Shown here piece after piece: positions 24,236 through 35,978 of a stretch of 64,000 nt of DNA. This DNA is from Cordia subcordata (lineage: Eukaryota > Streptophyta > Magnoliopsida > Boraginales > Cordiaceae), in the NCBI GenBank assembly GCA_028554755.1, contig JAPTOF010000002.1, positions 29,271,001 through 29,335,000 of the forward strand. The letters run 5' to 3'. Made by a program: the position numbers and the translations under genes. The notes under the pieces are model-generated. The model was not told where the DNA came from. It was given only the letters and a program-made list of their open reading frames with translations, and made no database searches. Numbering within the stretch: position 1 is the first letter of the stretch; each line of letters begins with the position of its first letter.

Positions 24236-24601
24236 TTAATTTCTTCTTGGGAATTTTTAGTTCGTAACTTTATAGTTCAATGCATTGCTATCAGACAGTA
24301 GCAGTACAGCTTTGCTCTTGATAATCCAAGAATTAATCACCATTTTACGTGGTGTACGTAAAATATATCTAATTATAGTCATATGATCATCAATTTTTTT
24401 TACTAAAAAGAAAAATCATCAATTTTCTTTTATTGCTGTAAATCATTTTAGCATAGTGCAGCCGAAGCAGGAAGGCAATTTCATATTGGTGGGACCTAGT
24501 TTTCCACCATCAAAGATGGCATCCGAGGTCTTGCACTACCAAACATTAAAATTGGTAAACCATATGTTTTGACTTGTAATTATACAAAGAGAATAGAAAT
24601 T

Positions 24602-24605
<4 letters not shown>

Positions 24606-24650
<45 letters not shown>
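24606..24650. repeat. (TA)n microsatellite
   Basis: A pure TA dinucleotide run of about 45 bases. The neighbouring 24680-24710 stretch is A-rich low complexity. Confidence 0.9.
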
Positions 24651-24653
<3 letters not shown>

Positions 24654-25473
24654 ACATAGGTCAAATCCTTGGTGAGAAAAAAAAAAGAAAAAATAAATTA
24701 AAAAAAAAAAAGCTTGGCAGTGTTCTCTCGTATCACATACCCTTTTCCAAGACCAAAAAAGAGTTAAAATCCTTCCTTTTTGTCGAGTGATATGTCGCAC
24801 TCATCACGCCCACATCCACGCTAGCTCTGCTCAATATTTTTTTAATTTCTATTTTTAACTTTTTCCATATTCTCTGTTTAAATTTTTTCTTTTTTCGCAT
24901 TAAAAAGCAGTCAACAGCTAGCTGCAGAACTCGCAGTTCAAAACTTCCACAAACATGAAAAGCTTTTTAGTGTGTGTGTGTGTGTGAGAGTTTGTCTTCA
25001 TTGTTTGAACTCTAAGAACATGCAGATCATGCATTTACTACTCTATTGCTGCCCCCCAACCATAACCATTTAATTCTCATCTTTCTGCTATTCAATTTCA
25101 AACATCGAAAAGAAACCCTTCATGGATTGTGATTTATGACATTGTTTTCTTCATATATATATATATATCTAACCGCTTTTTTACCCCTCTCTCTCTTTTT
25201 CTCAAGAGTCATTAGAGTCCTTGAGGTGTACAGAACCCAGTTGGCATTACTGAGTTCTTTGTCAGAGCTATGATTGAATCATTGGGACACTCATAAATTT
25301 TGCCATCTGTTAATTTTTTTGCTAAATAATTTCATGACTTGACTTCTCCTTTCTTCTGAAATTTCTTCTGAGTGAACCCACCGTGGCCTAATCATGCCTT
25401 CTGTTTTTAGTTTTTACCAAGGATAAATATAGGAATTCAAATAAACTCATGACTTGATTTCACGCATGTATCC
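24651..25473. other. Gene-free AT-rich region
   Basis: Contains a short (GT)n run at 24971-24987 and (TA)n at 25156-25170. The words gcctaatcatgc at about 25386 and at about 26037 bracket the next repeat element. No gene was recognised. Confidence 0.5.
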
Positions 25474-26035
25474 TAGTTATAGGCGGAGCCACGTTACCAT
25501 GAGGGGGTGCCTGGCTTGAAAAAAAAAAATGTATATACATAGTATATTTTTTATTCTTTTAAATAATAAGAGATTAAATTACATAAAATACACCCTCTCA
25601 TGACAAGGGTGTTACAATTTTTTTAACCAAAGAAATAAAAAATAAATTAAGACAGAAAAATACATGAAATTATTAGTTGTGTCTTGAGGGGAAGAAAATC
25701 AAAAGAAAAAAAAAAGAGAAAAGAGAAGAAAATAAAGAAAATAGCACAATACATAGTTGATTGGTCACTTATATAAGGAAAAATATACTTAATAACATCA
25801 TGAATTCTAATTAAAAAAATTATTTGAACATTGTAAATATACAATGACTTCAAAATAACATCGTAAAATATAATTTTATATACAATGAATATAGTTATAT
25901 ACTTATATTTTTATGGAGATTAAGATATTATTGCTATATTAAATATTATATATTTTGTAATTAATTTTTAAATTTATATAAAAAATTATATATAAATGTG
26001 TCCCTTCTGGAAATCAGGTCCTCGCTCTGCCACTG
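25474..26035. mobile_element. Possible MITE (GGCGGAGCC ends)
   Basis: The left end agttataggcggagccacg and the inverted right end cagtggcagagcgaggacc share a GGC.GAGC core, the usual appearance of a widespread plant GTGGCGGAGCCAGGA element family. The inside is AT-rich and non-coding. Boundaries are approximate and no firm target duplication was found. Confidence 0.45.
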
Positions 26036-28417
26036 GGCCTAATCATGCAAAAGTAATTTGGTGTACGAGATTATCGGTAAGTGTAAAGTCAAGAGTGGAC
26101 TTGGTCTAATTTGCATGCTAAAATCTGTTAAATGTTGAAAATTTTTAATGCAGACAAAAAAAGTGCTTCCTTTTGTTTGAATTTATTAAAAGTTGTAAGG
26201 AGCAAACTCACATTATGTAATTACTTGATTACTCAAGCATTTGTCATTCTCTATTATATATGGCGTGAAACTTGAACTTTATTATACCCTTTTATTTTAT
26301 TCTTGATGCCCTCAACAACTGAAAACGAAGAGAAAAGGAAGTGTACCATGCAGTTCATGCTGGAGAGGTAATGTATATATCGTCTTAAACTAAGAAAAAC
26401 AAAGAGAAGGAGTTAATAGTACAAAAATAATGCTTAATTTTAAAATAAATCTAAAAGTCAATCAAGAAAATTTTGACCGAGTGAGAAATTACATTGCAGA
26501 CTGAACTAGTCTAAGAAGGAAGCAGACTTTTGGAAACGCTTTGTAAATTACACTTCTCGACGCATGGAATAACCTGTTTTCTCATGATTGCAGGCTATTG
26601 GATTGCAGGTGGTTGCTCTTTTTCTCTCTCTTAAGTGCCTCAAAAGTTTCGTGGCCATTCATTCATTGCTCTTTTTTTTTCTTTTTTTTTTTTTCATTTT
26701 ACCATGGAGTTCAAGACTTTTCATTTGTTAAGAAAGTCAAATTACTTCTAGTCATGCTCCAAAGTTGACCGCACTCGATGTCCCTGTTGAAGTCGTAGAT
26801 ATTTCCAGCGCATTTAGTATTGTCTTCAACAAGCAAGGCAATTCTCGCACCCAAAGAAAGAAAAGGTATAAAATGGTTAAGGAGGTTATAGGATGCCAAA
26901 ATTAAAATATAACTCGAAGCATGTAAGGGATAAATAAATATTTTTACCCTTTTTTTTATAATTGATAGCTATATTTTACACAACGTATAGATCAGAATAA
27001 ATTCATTAAATGAGAACATTAGTTTGCTGAAGAAAATTTCTTTTAGGCAAGAAAAAATTACATAATATAATGACAAGAGTCACAATGATTAATAGAAGAT
27101 GGATTATCTTTTATTTTTATTATATATATATATATGTATAGATAGATAGATAGATATAGATAAGGGAGAAATTAACAAAAGCATGCAATACTAACAAACT
27201 AAATTACCTAAAATATTATTTTATTGGTTGCGATCTATTATATGAATTCACTGCCTTTTATTTAGAGTTATTTTCTCCATTAGCTTTGACCCAAAAAAAA
27301 TCTCCATTAACTTTACATACACAAGATTAATCCGACAAAGTTATTTGTTTGTGGTACTATTTGGCTCTTTCACCGTGTAGGATTTCAAGAAAGGCTCTGC
27401 CATTGGTATTTAATAAATATAAAAAATTATTACAGTGTTATCCTACTTAAGGTACATGTTAGTAGCGTAATTACATGCAAAAATAAAGAAAGTCTGTTAC
27501 AATAAGAGTTACAAATATTTTGAATTATAATATTTTATCTCTGTCACTTCAATTCTCTCCAAACCAATAAATCTTGCTCGCCCTTTATAGAAGAAGTAAA
27601 AAAAGGGAGGAAAAGAAATTTTTTTAAAAAAAGAAAAAAGAAAAAAAGCAAGTTGACTAATGAAAACCCCCAAGATGGATGCTAGCTAGCCAACCACAGA
27701 CAAAATGATTTGGTCAAGTTCACAAATCATGATATATACATAGATTTCTCCTACCAATATCATGGTTTCGTACAAATCTATTATTCCAGGACCATCTCTG
27801 TACGTATTTATTTCCTTTTGACATTATTAACCTCGAGGATGTCGATATCCTAACTTTTTCTCTTTGTCTGGAGAATTTGCGGGGGGTTTGTGAAACAAAC
27901 ATTAATTTAAAAAAATTATCATTGCTATTATTAGTAATCCATGTTTCAGTTCACGCGCATCTCTGGGTATGTGTGTTGTTCTAAGATCGTAATTTGCCAT
28001 GCATTGATAAAGGGAGAGTATATCATATGATAAGGGTTGATCATGGTTAAGCATGTTGACTTCATGATTAATGTTTTCATGCATATGGCTAATTACTATG
28101 ATTAATTATTCCTATTCTTTCACTGTTTGTTTTAATCTAATGATTCTTTGTACAATTAGAGACATCCTCAATGGTAGCTCATCATCCTCCAACCCCCATT
28201 TATAGTTACATTAAATAAATATATATATGTAGATATACATATATATATATATATATATATTATGTCAATTTATATTTAAAAAGAAAAAGAAAAATTTTCT
28301 ACTTCAATTCAACAAAATTAAATTTTAGGTTACTTTATGAGAAGATGCTTTGAATAAGGGGGCATGAAGACTTTTTCAATGGTAGACGATAGATCTTGGA
28401 AAAATGCATGTCACGTG

Positions 28418-28463
<46 letters not shown>

Positions 28464-28500
28464 AGGGAGGGAGAGAGAGAGGGAGGGAGAGGGAGGGAGG

Positions 28501-28541
<41 letters not shown>

Positions 28542-29640
28542 AGGGAGGGAGAGAGAGAGAGAGAGAGTAATGGTGGAATGAGGATTTTTCCTTGGTGGTT
28601 TTAGGTGAAAAAGAAAGATGGAGGTGAGAGGGGTGGTGGGAAGATATTAATGTGTGGAGATTCAAGACACAAATGATGAGGTTGATGACGATCATTATGA
28701 TGGTGTTGTGTCAACGACCATTCTGCGCCACGTGACTCTCTCTCTCTCTCTCTCTCTTGTTTCTAGAGAGAATGCACCATGCAAGTAATCAATCTTTCCA
28801 GCAATTAGGCCCGCTAAGAAGGCTACAATTTGAGCCCATTCTATTGGGCTCTCAAGCCCTTGGCTTTCTTCGACTGGAGATAAATAAAAGAGCCCCTGGT
28901 TATGATTTGCTATTTCTGTCTTACTAAATCCAATTCAAATGAGTTCATATCCCATATCTTGCCCACTAAAATTTGGTGAGTGTCAGGGTTTCACAATTAC
29001 CTTTTAATTATATGTGATGGGGGATAAAACTCTACGTCAATGAGAAAATGTCAAGTTTTAAAAAAAAAGACACCCACTTGCATAGCTGAAACAAAGGAGT
29101 AATGCTCGAATCCCCTCTAAGTGTTTTTACCTCATGGCGGAACCAATAGAGTTGCGCTTTGGTCATGTTTTTGTTATTACTCACCTCATAGCTGAAGCAA
29201 TAGAGGTATGCTTTGGCTACGCGCTTGCCGTGTCCCTTTAACGGGCGAACCAAGAGTGATAAGCTTTGACCTACCAACGACTATCTGAGCTATGGCCAAA
29301 GGTGTAAGGTGAAGCTTCGTCTATTCTTTGGCTTTACCAACCCTATGACCAACATGTGGAGTGAGGCTTTGTCTATGCAACAAGCCAAGCTATGACTTCA
29401 TGAATGTAATCATCATTTTCGATCCCTTTGTAGAAAGAGACAAGTGTAAAAATAAAACTTACAACCATTAATGCTACCCGAAAGAGGAAAATGTGAAAGC
29501 TAAGGCCAGGACCCCTATAAATATCCTCTCGGTCCCATGCAAAAGGGAGATTCTCTTAAACTCAATTCTCTACACTTTTCTCTACCATTCTAAGTATATT
29601 GAATATGCTCCCACTTAATCATCAGAGGTATAATAGGAGA
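26036..29640. other. Gene-free repeat-rich region
   Basis: No protein gene or RNA was recognised. It holds gata/ta microsatellites near 27120-27165 and 28222-28261, a large purine array (listed separately), a (CT)n run at 28737-28757, and at about 29060-29300 weakly repeated blocks around tcatagctgaagcaatagag. Confidence 0.5.
28420..28567. repeat. GA / GGGA purine microsatellite
   Basis: About 148 bases composed of gaga and ggga units, polypurine on the plus strand. Both strands stay open here as Arg-Glu or Ser-Leu repeats, which are not proteins. A (CT)n tract at 28737-28757 is oriented oppositely and could pair with it. Confidence 0.95.
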
Positions 29641-29644
29641 AAAG

Positions 29645-31345
29645 CCCTGCATCTCTTCTTTATGGGTCAAAGACATAAGCCTATTCTTAGGAGGCCTAAG
29701 CTTCATAGTCATGCTCTGAAGGTGTAAGTGACATACTCGTGCTTAGGAAGTAAATGATGTGCTTGACTTACGATAGGAAATTAGGTACAAATTCTAAGCC
29801 AAGTTTTAACTCGTAAATGTACGAGTGATTGCAGTGTAGTGTGCTAAGTGGGAGATCGAATCCACAAGGAGACAATTTTGAAAACTCTTAGAAAGGTGCT
29901 AGTAAAGTGCCTAAGTGATTGTTGATAATTTAAATGAAAATTTGATTTTGAGAAAATTAAACTAAAACTAGAATTAAACTAAAAACGAAAAATAAAAAAT
30001 AAAATTTGAGATTTGAAAACTTCTTTGGGTCAGGTTTAGGGATCGGATTCCTATGTGAAATTCAAGTTTTAAGCTCAACTTAGGATTGCCTATTTTGATG
30101 TGAAAATTAGACTACAAGCCCAATTAATTGAATATCTAAAATTAATCAATAAACTATTCTCAGTTTAGAGGTGCAACTCTATCCCCTAGTCCTTTATCTA
30201 GCCAGAGTATAGATTTGTCCTAAAATCTGAGGGCATATTTATCAATTTACTATGTGCAGAAAACTATGGTACAACCTATAGTTTTTAACAATAAAGCTCA
30301 CAAAAATATTTATATGATTGAACAAAAGCATCCTATTAAACATCAGCTGCAAGCATAATGAAATAAGAGAAGTAAAATGATGAAGAACATCAATCATACA
30401 AAGAAAACACATCAAAATATTCCATCCAAGTTTGAGACCTCAAAATGAGAATTATCACACAGTCATCCTACCATAGACAACAAATTACTCAGACATGTTT
30501 AACGAATATAAACAAAAAATACGAGAGAGTTTGAGAAAGCTTCCCTATAAATTTGGATTAAACTCGTCTTCAATTGTTCGCAGCTTGATTCTGAACTCTA
30601 GGAATTTTCCTCTCTCAATTTGGACAAAGATTGAAGAAAAAAAATTTTAAAAAATGAAAAGAAGAAGAAAAAGTTAAAACTAATGCTGCTGTTTATGACC
30701 TTTTTCAATTCCCCCTCTGCTGTACATGTATGTGTCCTTATATAACAGCTTGAAAGAAGACCTTAAGGTCTTTGGTCACAAGGCCGACGTGGGCCATCTT
30801 TCCATTTTTTTTTTCTAATGCATTTGTTTCCAATTCTTTTCTTCTTTTGTTTTGCTAGTCAAGTCAAAACTTCCTTGTCAATAAATTTCCTTTTCTTCTT
30901 AACCTCTTCAAGCCTGGCTTCTGAGAAAGCTCTTATTTCCTTTTCTTGATCCACTCTTTTTTGGCAAATCCCCCATCCAATTTCTCAATTTCTTTTTCAA
31001 TCTCACGTACACAAAAGTAGAGAATTAAATAATTAAATGTCTTAAATAAATGTACAATTAATTCCAAAAATCATTAAAATATGTTTGAAAATATAATCAC
31101 ATTAGTAATGACACACCATGTCTATGCTCAAGAGGTCGAAGACATACTCCCATGCTTAACAAGTCGAAGACACTCATGCTCCAAAGGTGTAAGCACCGTA
31201 CTCATGCTTAGGAGGTCAAAGCACCACAGTTATACTTAGGAGGCTAAAGATACTCTTGCTTAGAAGATCTTAACACCATACTCATGCTTAGGAGGTGAAA
31301 GCATCGTACTTATGCTGAGGAGGTCTAAGACATACTTGTGCTCAG
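29645..31345. repeat. Degenerate ~30-bp tandem array split by an insertion
   Basis: Units resembling catgcttaggaggtcaaag plus a variable ten bases (caccatact or gacatact) occur several times at 29645-29755 and about eight times at 31120-31345. The two blocks look like halves of one array, separated by an AT-rich insert. Confidence 0.6.
29756..31119. mobile_element. 1.36-kb unclassified insertion within the tandem array
   Basis: This block separates the two halves of the ~30-bp array. Its left part contains gtgggagatcgaatccacaaggagac, a short quasi-palindrome of the kind found at one end of several plant retroelement-like repeats. Its right part is AT-rich and ends near aatgacacacc. No coding domain, LTR or clear duplication was seen, so the class is open. 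Confidence 0.35.
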
Positions 31346-32015
31346 AAGCTAAAGATAATTGCATTACTTTACAAACGTACAAGTGATTAATTCCCTGTAC
31401 AAGTGATTAATTTCCTGCCACTTAGATATGGCCATTGATCTAGTGATAATTCCTGCCCCTTGGGTGAGAAAGGTTTGTCTCAACAATTAACCCCAAGGAA
31501 TTACACCCGTTGACAACATAGGCTAATTAAGTCAATACAAATTATAAAAACGGTCCTAATTAAGTTTCAATTATGTTTATCCCGCTTTTTCAATTTTAGA
31601 GAACTTCTAATTATTATTATGTTTTATATTTTCCCACAATTATAACCTCACATCATCACATAATAAACACATGAAAATTGATTTTACTGAACATTGTTAA
31701 GAGTAATGTAATGGGGTGGTCCAAACAATTATAATAATGCAATTATTGATTTAAACTAATAACTAATATACTTCAAATAGAACTATTAAAATAATTTAAA
31801 TGACAAAGACCTGTTATTTTTTGAGCAGTATACTACTAGAGAAATGACAAAACGATATAAATAATTTTGTCCCCCAAAATCTGAAAAGGACAAAGCATTA
31901 TTTTCGCACCATTTTCTTAACGAACTCCAATAACAATGATTTTTTTTTTGTATCATTTCTAATTTACAAAACGGCAAGGCCAACGTGGCTAACGGAAAAA
32001 ACCACCCGGAAAAAA
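31346..32015. other. Upstream region of the F-box gene
   Basis: The duplicated words gtacaagtgattaattccct / gtacaagtgattaatttcct lie at about 31378-31418. The remaining sequence is AT-rich with no gene. The last 60 bases (caaggccaacgtggctaacgg) are less AT-rich and probably leader of the F-box gene. Confidence 0.5.
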
Positions 32016-33236
32016 ATGTCCGTTGACTGGGCCGAGCTTCAGCCGGAACTAGTATACACAATCTCCAACAAGCTAGGAGTCCACGTCGATTATATCCGAT
32101 TCCGAGCCGTCTGCTCAGCTTGGCGCGCTGCCACGTGTCAAACCCCGAGCCACCTCCCTATCCAGCTCCCATGGCTCATGCTCCCCCAGAGCCAATCCCA
32201 CCACCACACGCGCCGCTACTTCTACCGCCTGCTGGACGACAAATTCCATTCCTTCAATCTCCCCGAAGCCTCCCATCGCCGCCGCCGCTGCGGCTCATCC
32301 CACGGCTGGCTCGTAATCGTCGAAGAGTCGCCGTCGATCTTCCTCATCAACCCTCTCACCAGAGCCAGACACAACCTCCCGCCTCTGACGGCCTTCCCCA
32401 ACGTCGTCGGGTTCAACTTCTACAACATCGGCCGCGAGTACTCTCTACGCTCACGCGACGACGAGGAGATCGACGGCCAGGTCTATTTTCATAATTTAAT
32501 CCAAATGCGCGATACTTTCATTAAAAAAGTTGTTCTCTCACATTCGCCATCGCAAAACGCTAATTTTATTGCTTTAGCAATTCTTAATCACACTGGAGAT
32601 TTAGCTTACTGTAAAAACAACGTGAATTCGTGGAAATTTATTGATAATGCTCAATCATTTTGCGAAGACGTTATATATTGTAATGGATTGTTCTATGCTG
32701 TTAATAAGTTGGGGACTGTTGCTGTTTGTGATTTGAATGGGGATGATGAACCTAAAGTTTCAGTTATCGAGACGCTGGGCCCAGTTAGTGGTGATATGAT
32801 GTATTTAGTGAACACAAAAGATGATGAATTGTTGTTGATTGCGCGTGATTTGGAGTTAGACGTTAACGTTGTTGGGCAATATGAGCTTGATATCACATAT
32901 AAGACGTTTGAATTTTGTGTTTATAAGATGGATAGGAACAAAGGGTCGGGGCCACTGTGGCAGAGAGTGGATAGTTTGGGAGATTATGTGTTGTTTTTAG
33001 GAGAGAATGCATCGTTGGCGTTATTGGCTTCACATTATCCGGGGTTTAAAGGAAATAGGATTTACTTCACGGATGATTATTCGGAGATAAATTATGATGG
33101 TTTTTCAGGGGATCATGATTTAGGTGTTTATAATATGCACGATGGGAGTATTGAAGCATTGGCCTGTTATCCTCGCAATCTGCATTCTCGGCTTCGTTGG
33201 CCTCCACCAATTTGGATCACTCCCAATCCATGTTAA
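32016..33236 (+). CDS. F-box protein with DUF295-type C-terminal domain (SKIP23-like)
   Basis: Single-exon gene of 406 residues. The N-terminal F-box (about residues 1-45) reads WAELQPELVYTISNKLGVH, VDYIRFRAVCSAWR and can bind SKP1 in an SCF ubiquitin ligase. The rest matches the plant DUF295/KIB-type substrate-binding fold: LPWLMLP, SSHGWLVIVEESPSIFLINP, a VVLSHSP segment, the central ALAILNHTGDLAYCKNNVNSW, FYAVNKLGTVAVCDLNGDD and a C-terminal GFKGNRIYFTDDY. Such proteins are often atypical F-box adaptors; the substrate is unknown. Base composition is uneven: the first 450 bases are strongly GC-rich, then the gene becomes AT-rich like its surroundings. The start ATG follows a short G/A-rich leader, and no upstream in-frame ATG fits better. 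Confidence 0.93.
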   Translation: MSVDWAELQPELVYTISNKLGVHVDYIRFRAVCSAWRAATCQTPSHLPIQLPWLMLPQSQSHHHTRRYFYRLLDDKFHSFNLPEASHRRRRCGSSHGWLVIVEESPSIFLINPLTRARHNLPPLTAFPNVVGFNFYNIGREYSLRSRDDEEIDGQVYFHNLIQMRDTFIKKVVLSHSPSQNANFIALAILNHTGDLAYCKNNVNSWKFIDNAQSFCEDVIYCNGLFYAVNKLGTVAVCDLNGDDEPKVSVIETLGPVSGDMMYLVNTKDDELLLIARDLELDVNVVGQYELDITYKTFEFCVYKMDRNKGSGPLWQRVDSLGDYVLFLGENASLALLASHYPGFKGNRIYFTDDYSEINYDGFSGDHDLGVYNMHDGSIEALACYPRNLHSRLRWPPPIWITPNPC

Positions 33237-34446
33237 GATTGTAAGTACTATCATATTTGGCTATTCTCGTGTCAAATACTTGGATGAATGTGCTTATGGT
33301 GTTGATTGATTGTTTCTATCTTGCTGATAAAGTGAAGCGCATTTGGTTCTGTTTGTGCTCTCATTATTTGATTCCTTGTTCGGTATAAGATGAAATTTAT
33401 TGTTGTTTTATGTTACTGTTGTACTGTACGATTAATATTAAATGAATTCATTTCCTTAAACCAGTTCTGTAAATCTAAAACTTCACCGTTGGTGCAAAAT
33501 GTTGAAGGGTCTGCTGCCTTTTCTTATTGTACATTATTATATCAGCACTGAAGTAACTAAAGAAGTAATGGACATAGTGCCAGTGACCTGATTAAACTTT
33601 TCTTTTGCTTCTTATTGATATAATGAAACAATTGCCTATTAGAATTAAACAATGAAACAAACTCTTCCAAAGGATACTCCTGTTGACCAGTCTAAGAGGG
33701 CGATGTTGCAGTATTGTTAGCATCCCTTTATCTATCTTTCCCCTTCTTTTTCTCTTCTAGATTTCCACCTTATTTGCATCTTCTTCAATGGCTTTAGCGA
33801 ACAGTGTTATGCTTAGGAACTAGGGACGTAATGGAGTGACTGTACAGGTTAGTTGATACTTGATATACTTCTGGAGAGAATGAGAGCTTTGGTGCTGCAT
33901 TGGCCTTCTGGTATGAATTGAAGGACAAAGTTAAGATTCATTTGATAAGAAATTTCCAGTAGAGTCCAGATAAGTAGTTATAGGTCATAGTGGTTTATTA
34001 CTTAGAATAATATTTGTTTATCATCCCTTATAAAATTTTACCCCCCAAAACAAGAAAGTTCCTTTAAGAAGAGTGGTTGAAAGAGAAGGGAAGCAATAGA
34101 TATGATCAAACTGCCAAAATATTGATTGTTCTTCCTGAAAATGGTAAGATACGCTTCAGGAGTCGTTGATATTCTGATTTGGCTTCCTTCGTTTTTGCTT
34201 TTAGTATGTGTATGCGTGTTGATAGAGCTAAACGCAATTATATATGGGGTACAATGATAATATAGGGATTTATGAGGCATGAGAAAATGCGATAGCTTCA
34301 CAAGGAATTCATCTTCACGCTTGAACTTTTTCTTTTCTCCTTTTCCCTTCTCCTAACCTTTAAGTATTGCTTTTTCTCTTTTATTCTCGTATTTTTCTTC
34401 GTCGACAGTTGAAATACGTCCCCTGACCAATGATGATAAATAACAT

Positions 34447-34499
<53 letters not shown>

Positions 34500-35059
34500 C
34501 CCTGTCTTGTCCGCACAACTGAGCATGAAGAAAATTTTCTTACGTATGTGTGTGTGTGTTTGATCTCTTTCTCATGTTGGCGATGGCTTGATTGCTCATT
34601 TGTTTGTTGTCTACTGCATCTTGTGCAGTGAAGGCCTCTCATCGAATTCTTCAAACCTGGGGCGCGTCGATTTTGAATGAAACTAAACATGATTGATCCT
34701 ACTATCAATCAATCCGTTAGACAAAGGTGTAACTCCGGCTCTGTCTACGGGTGGAAGGAGGGGCAACAACATTATTTTCATATCCGGAATAGTGCGAAAA
34801 GAAGGCCCAGCTCCACGTTGTTCAAGAATAGTGGCGTTGAGTTTCTTGACCAGCTCAATCAGGTTGATTCCTCCTTTAAGCTTTCATTGAACACAACCCT
34901 TTGTGTATGTAAAATAATATTGATGGTAACATCATCTTAAAGATTTCCATTCGTGTATAGTGTCGCAAATATTTGTGTGTAGTAAATGTTCCCTGTGTAA
35001 TCTTCTCATCCTAAAAGACTTGATACTTTTGACTGCTATTGTTTGTATATACGTATATA
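33237..35059. other. F-box 3' flank and gene-free DNA
   Basis: Probable 3' UTR followed by intergenic DNA. A compound TA/CA/TA microsatellite lies at 34449-34499. A 180-bp less AT-rich stretch at about 34700-34880 has an open minus-strand frame (see findings). No recognisable gene. Confidence 0.5.
34449..34499. repeat. Compound (TA)n(CA)n(TA)n microsatellite
   Basis: tatatatata, then cacacacaca, then tatatatata in direct succession. It forms a near-symmetrical block and could adopt alternative structures. Confidence 0.9.
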
Positions 35060-35360
35060 CTAGTTTCTTGGTAATGGTTGAGGTAATAAGAAGCTTGATC
35101 GCGAGAGGTATTGATTTCTCCGAAGAAAGTCCAAATCTAAACAAATATTCTTAACGTGGCCAACATTTGATACCATGCAACTCTCCACACTCTTAACCAG
35201 TTGAGTTGAGTGCATGTACACCTCATCTTTCTTAACCTCTCGGGGCAGCATTATCACATACACTTGGGTGATCACTCTCGAGCCCATAATCCATGACCGG
35301 ACGATACTCCTCCAGATCCTCATCGTACTGGTACACGAATTCTGGTATCTCCTTTGAATG
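35055..35360 (-). pseudogene. Broken duplicate of the CRAL-TRIO gene's last exon plus flank
   Basis: On the minus strand, 35345-35250 carries close copies of the final exon of the gene at 37370-38465: EIPEFVYQYDEDLEEYRP, MDYGLESDHPSVCDN-like codons. The frame then runs into unrelated sequence shared with 36497-36725. Only about 95 coding bases remain, with no start and no upstream exons, so it is a fragment. Confidence 0.7.
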
Positions 35361-35526
35361 GGTTCAAACAGAAGACCAAAATATTTTCTCTAAGGCAACG
35401 TCGTCACCAAAGTCAACTTTCATTTGGCCAGGCAGCAAGGGCCAAAAACCTTGAGCAGCCTTATTGTCACAACTCATAGATACAGCTGCTAAAGTTCGCC
35501 GATGCAAGCAACCACAACTATGACAC

Positions 35527-35970
35527 TAGACCCGGCAAACGGGTACCCGCAGGTCGACCCAACCCTCTTTGTCAGGTCAATCCCTTTATCGAACGGGTCA
35601 GTGGTAGTAAGACCCTAAACCGACCCCCTAATGGGTTGGCGGGTTGTTCTAGTGGGTTAGATAGGTCACTTTGGTGGGTGGGCGAGTCATTTTTTGCTGG
35701 TTAGGCGAGTTTGCGAGTCATTTTGGAGGGTTAGGCATGTTTACGGGTCATGTGGATTCATGAGTCGTTTCGGTGAGTTGACGGGCTAGACGAGCCATTT
35801 TAACAGGCTCACGGGTCTCCCACGAGCTGATCCAACCCGACCCGCATATTTGACAATTTGGGTCAGGTTGACTCGTTTGTCTGGCGGATCATTAAATCCT
35901 TAACCCTAACCCTCTTTTTAGCAGGTTAGACGAGTTGACCCGCGAGTTTTAGCCTATTTTGCCACCTCTA
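35527..35970. mobile_element. hAT-like MITE with imperfect 8-bp target duplication
   Basis: The left end TAGACCCGGCAAAC and the inverted right end TAGAGGTGGCAAAA form short terminal repeats. The interior is built from acgggtc/gggttgg/gacccgc words on both strands. Flanking octamers tatgacac (35519-35526) and taggacgc (35971-35978) match at 6 of 8 positions, fitting an old hAT insertion. Non-coding and less AT-rich than its surroundings. Confidence 0.65.
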
Positions 35971-35978
35971 TAGGACGC

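Noticed and set aside
28364..28695. Open frames of Arg-Glu or Ser-Leu repeats on both strands
   Set aside because: They are translations of the GA/GGGA microsatellite and have no domain or gene context.
29865..29900. gatcgaatccacaaggag as a tRNA T-arm
   Set aside because: Lacks acceptor, D and anticodon arms; it is part of a dispersed repeat.
32016..33236. The F-box gene as a possible miR394 target because both are in the window
   Set aside because: The known miR394 target is a Kelch-type F-box gene (LCR); this gene is DUF295-type and I saw no site complementary to miR394 in it.
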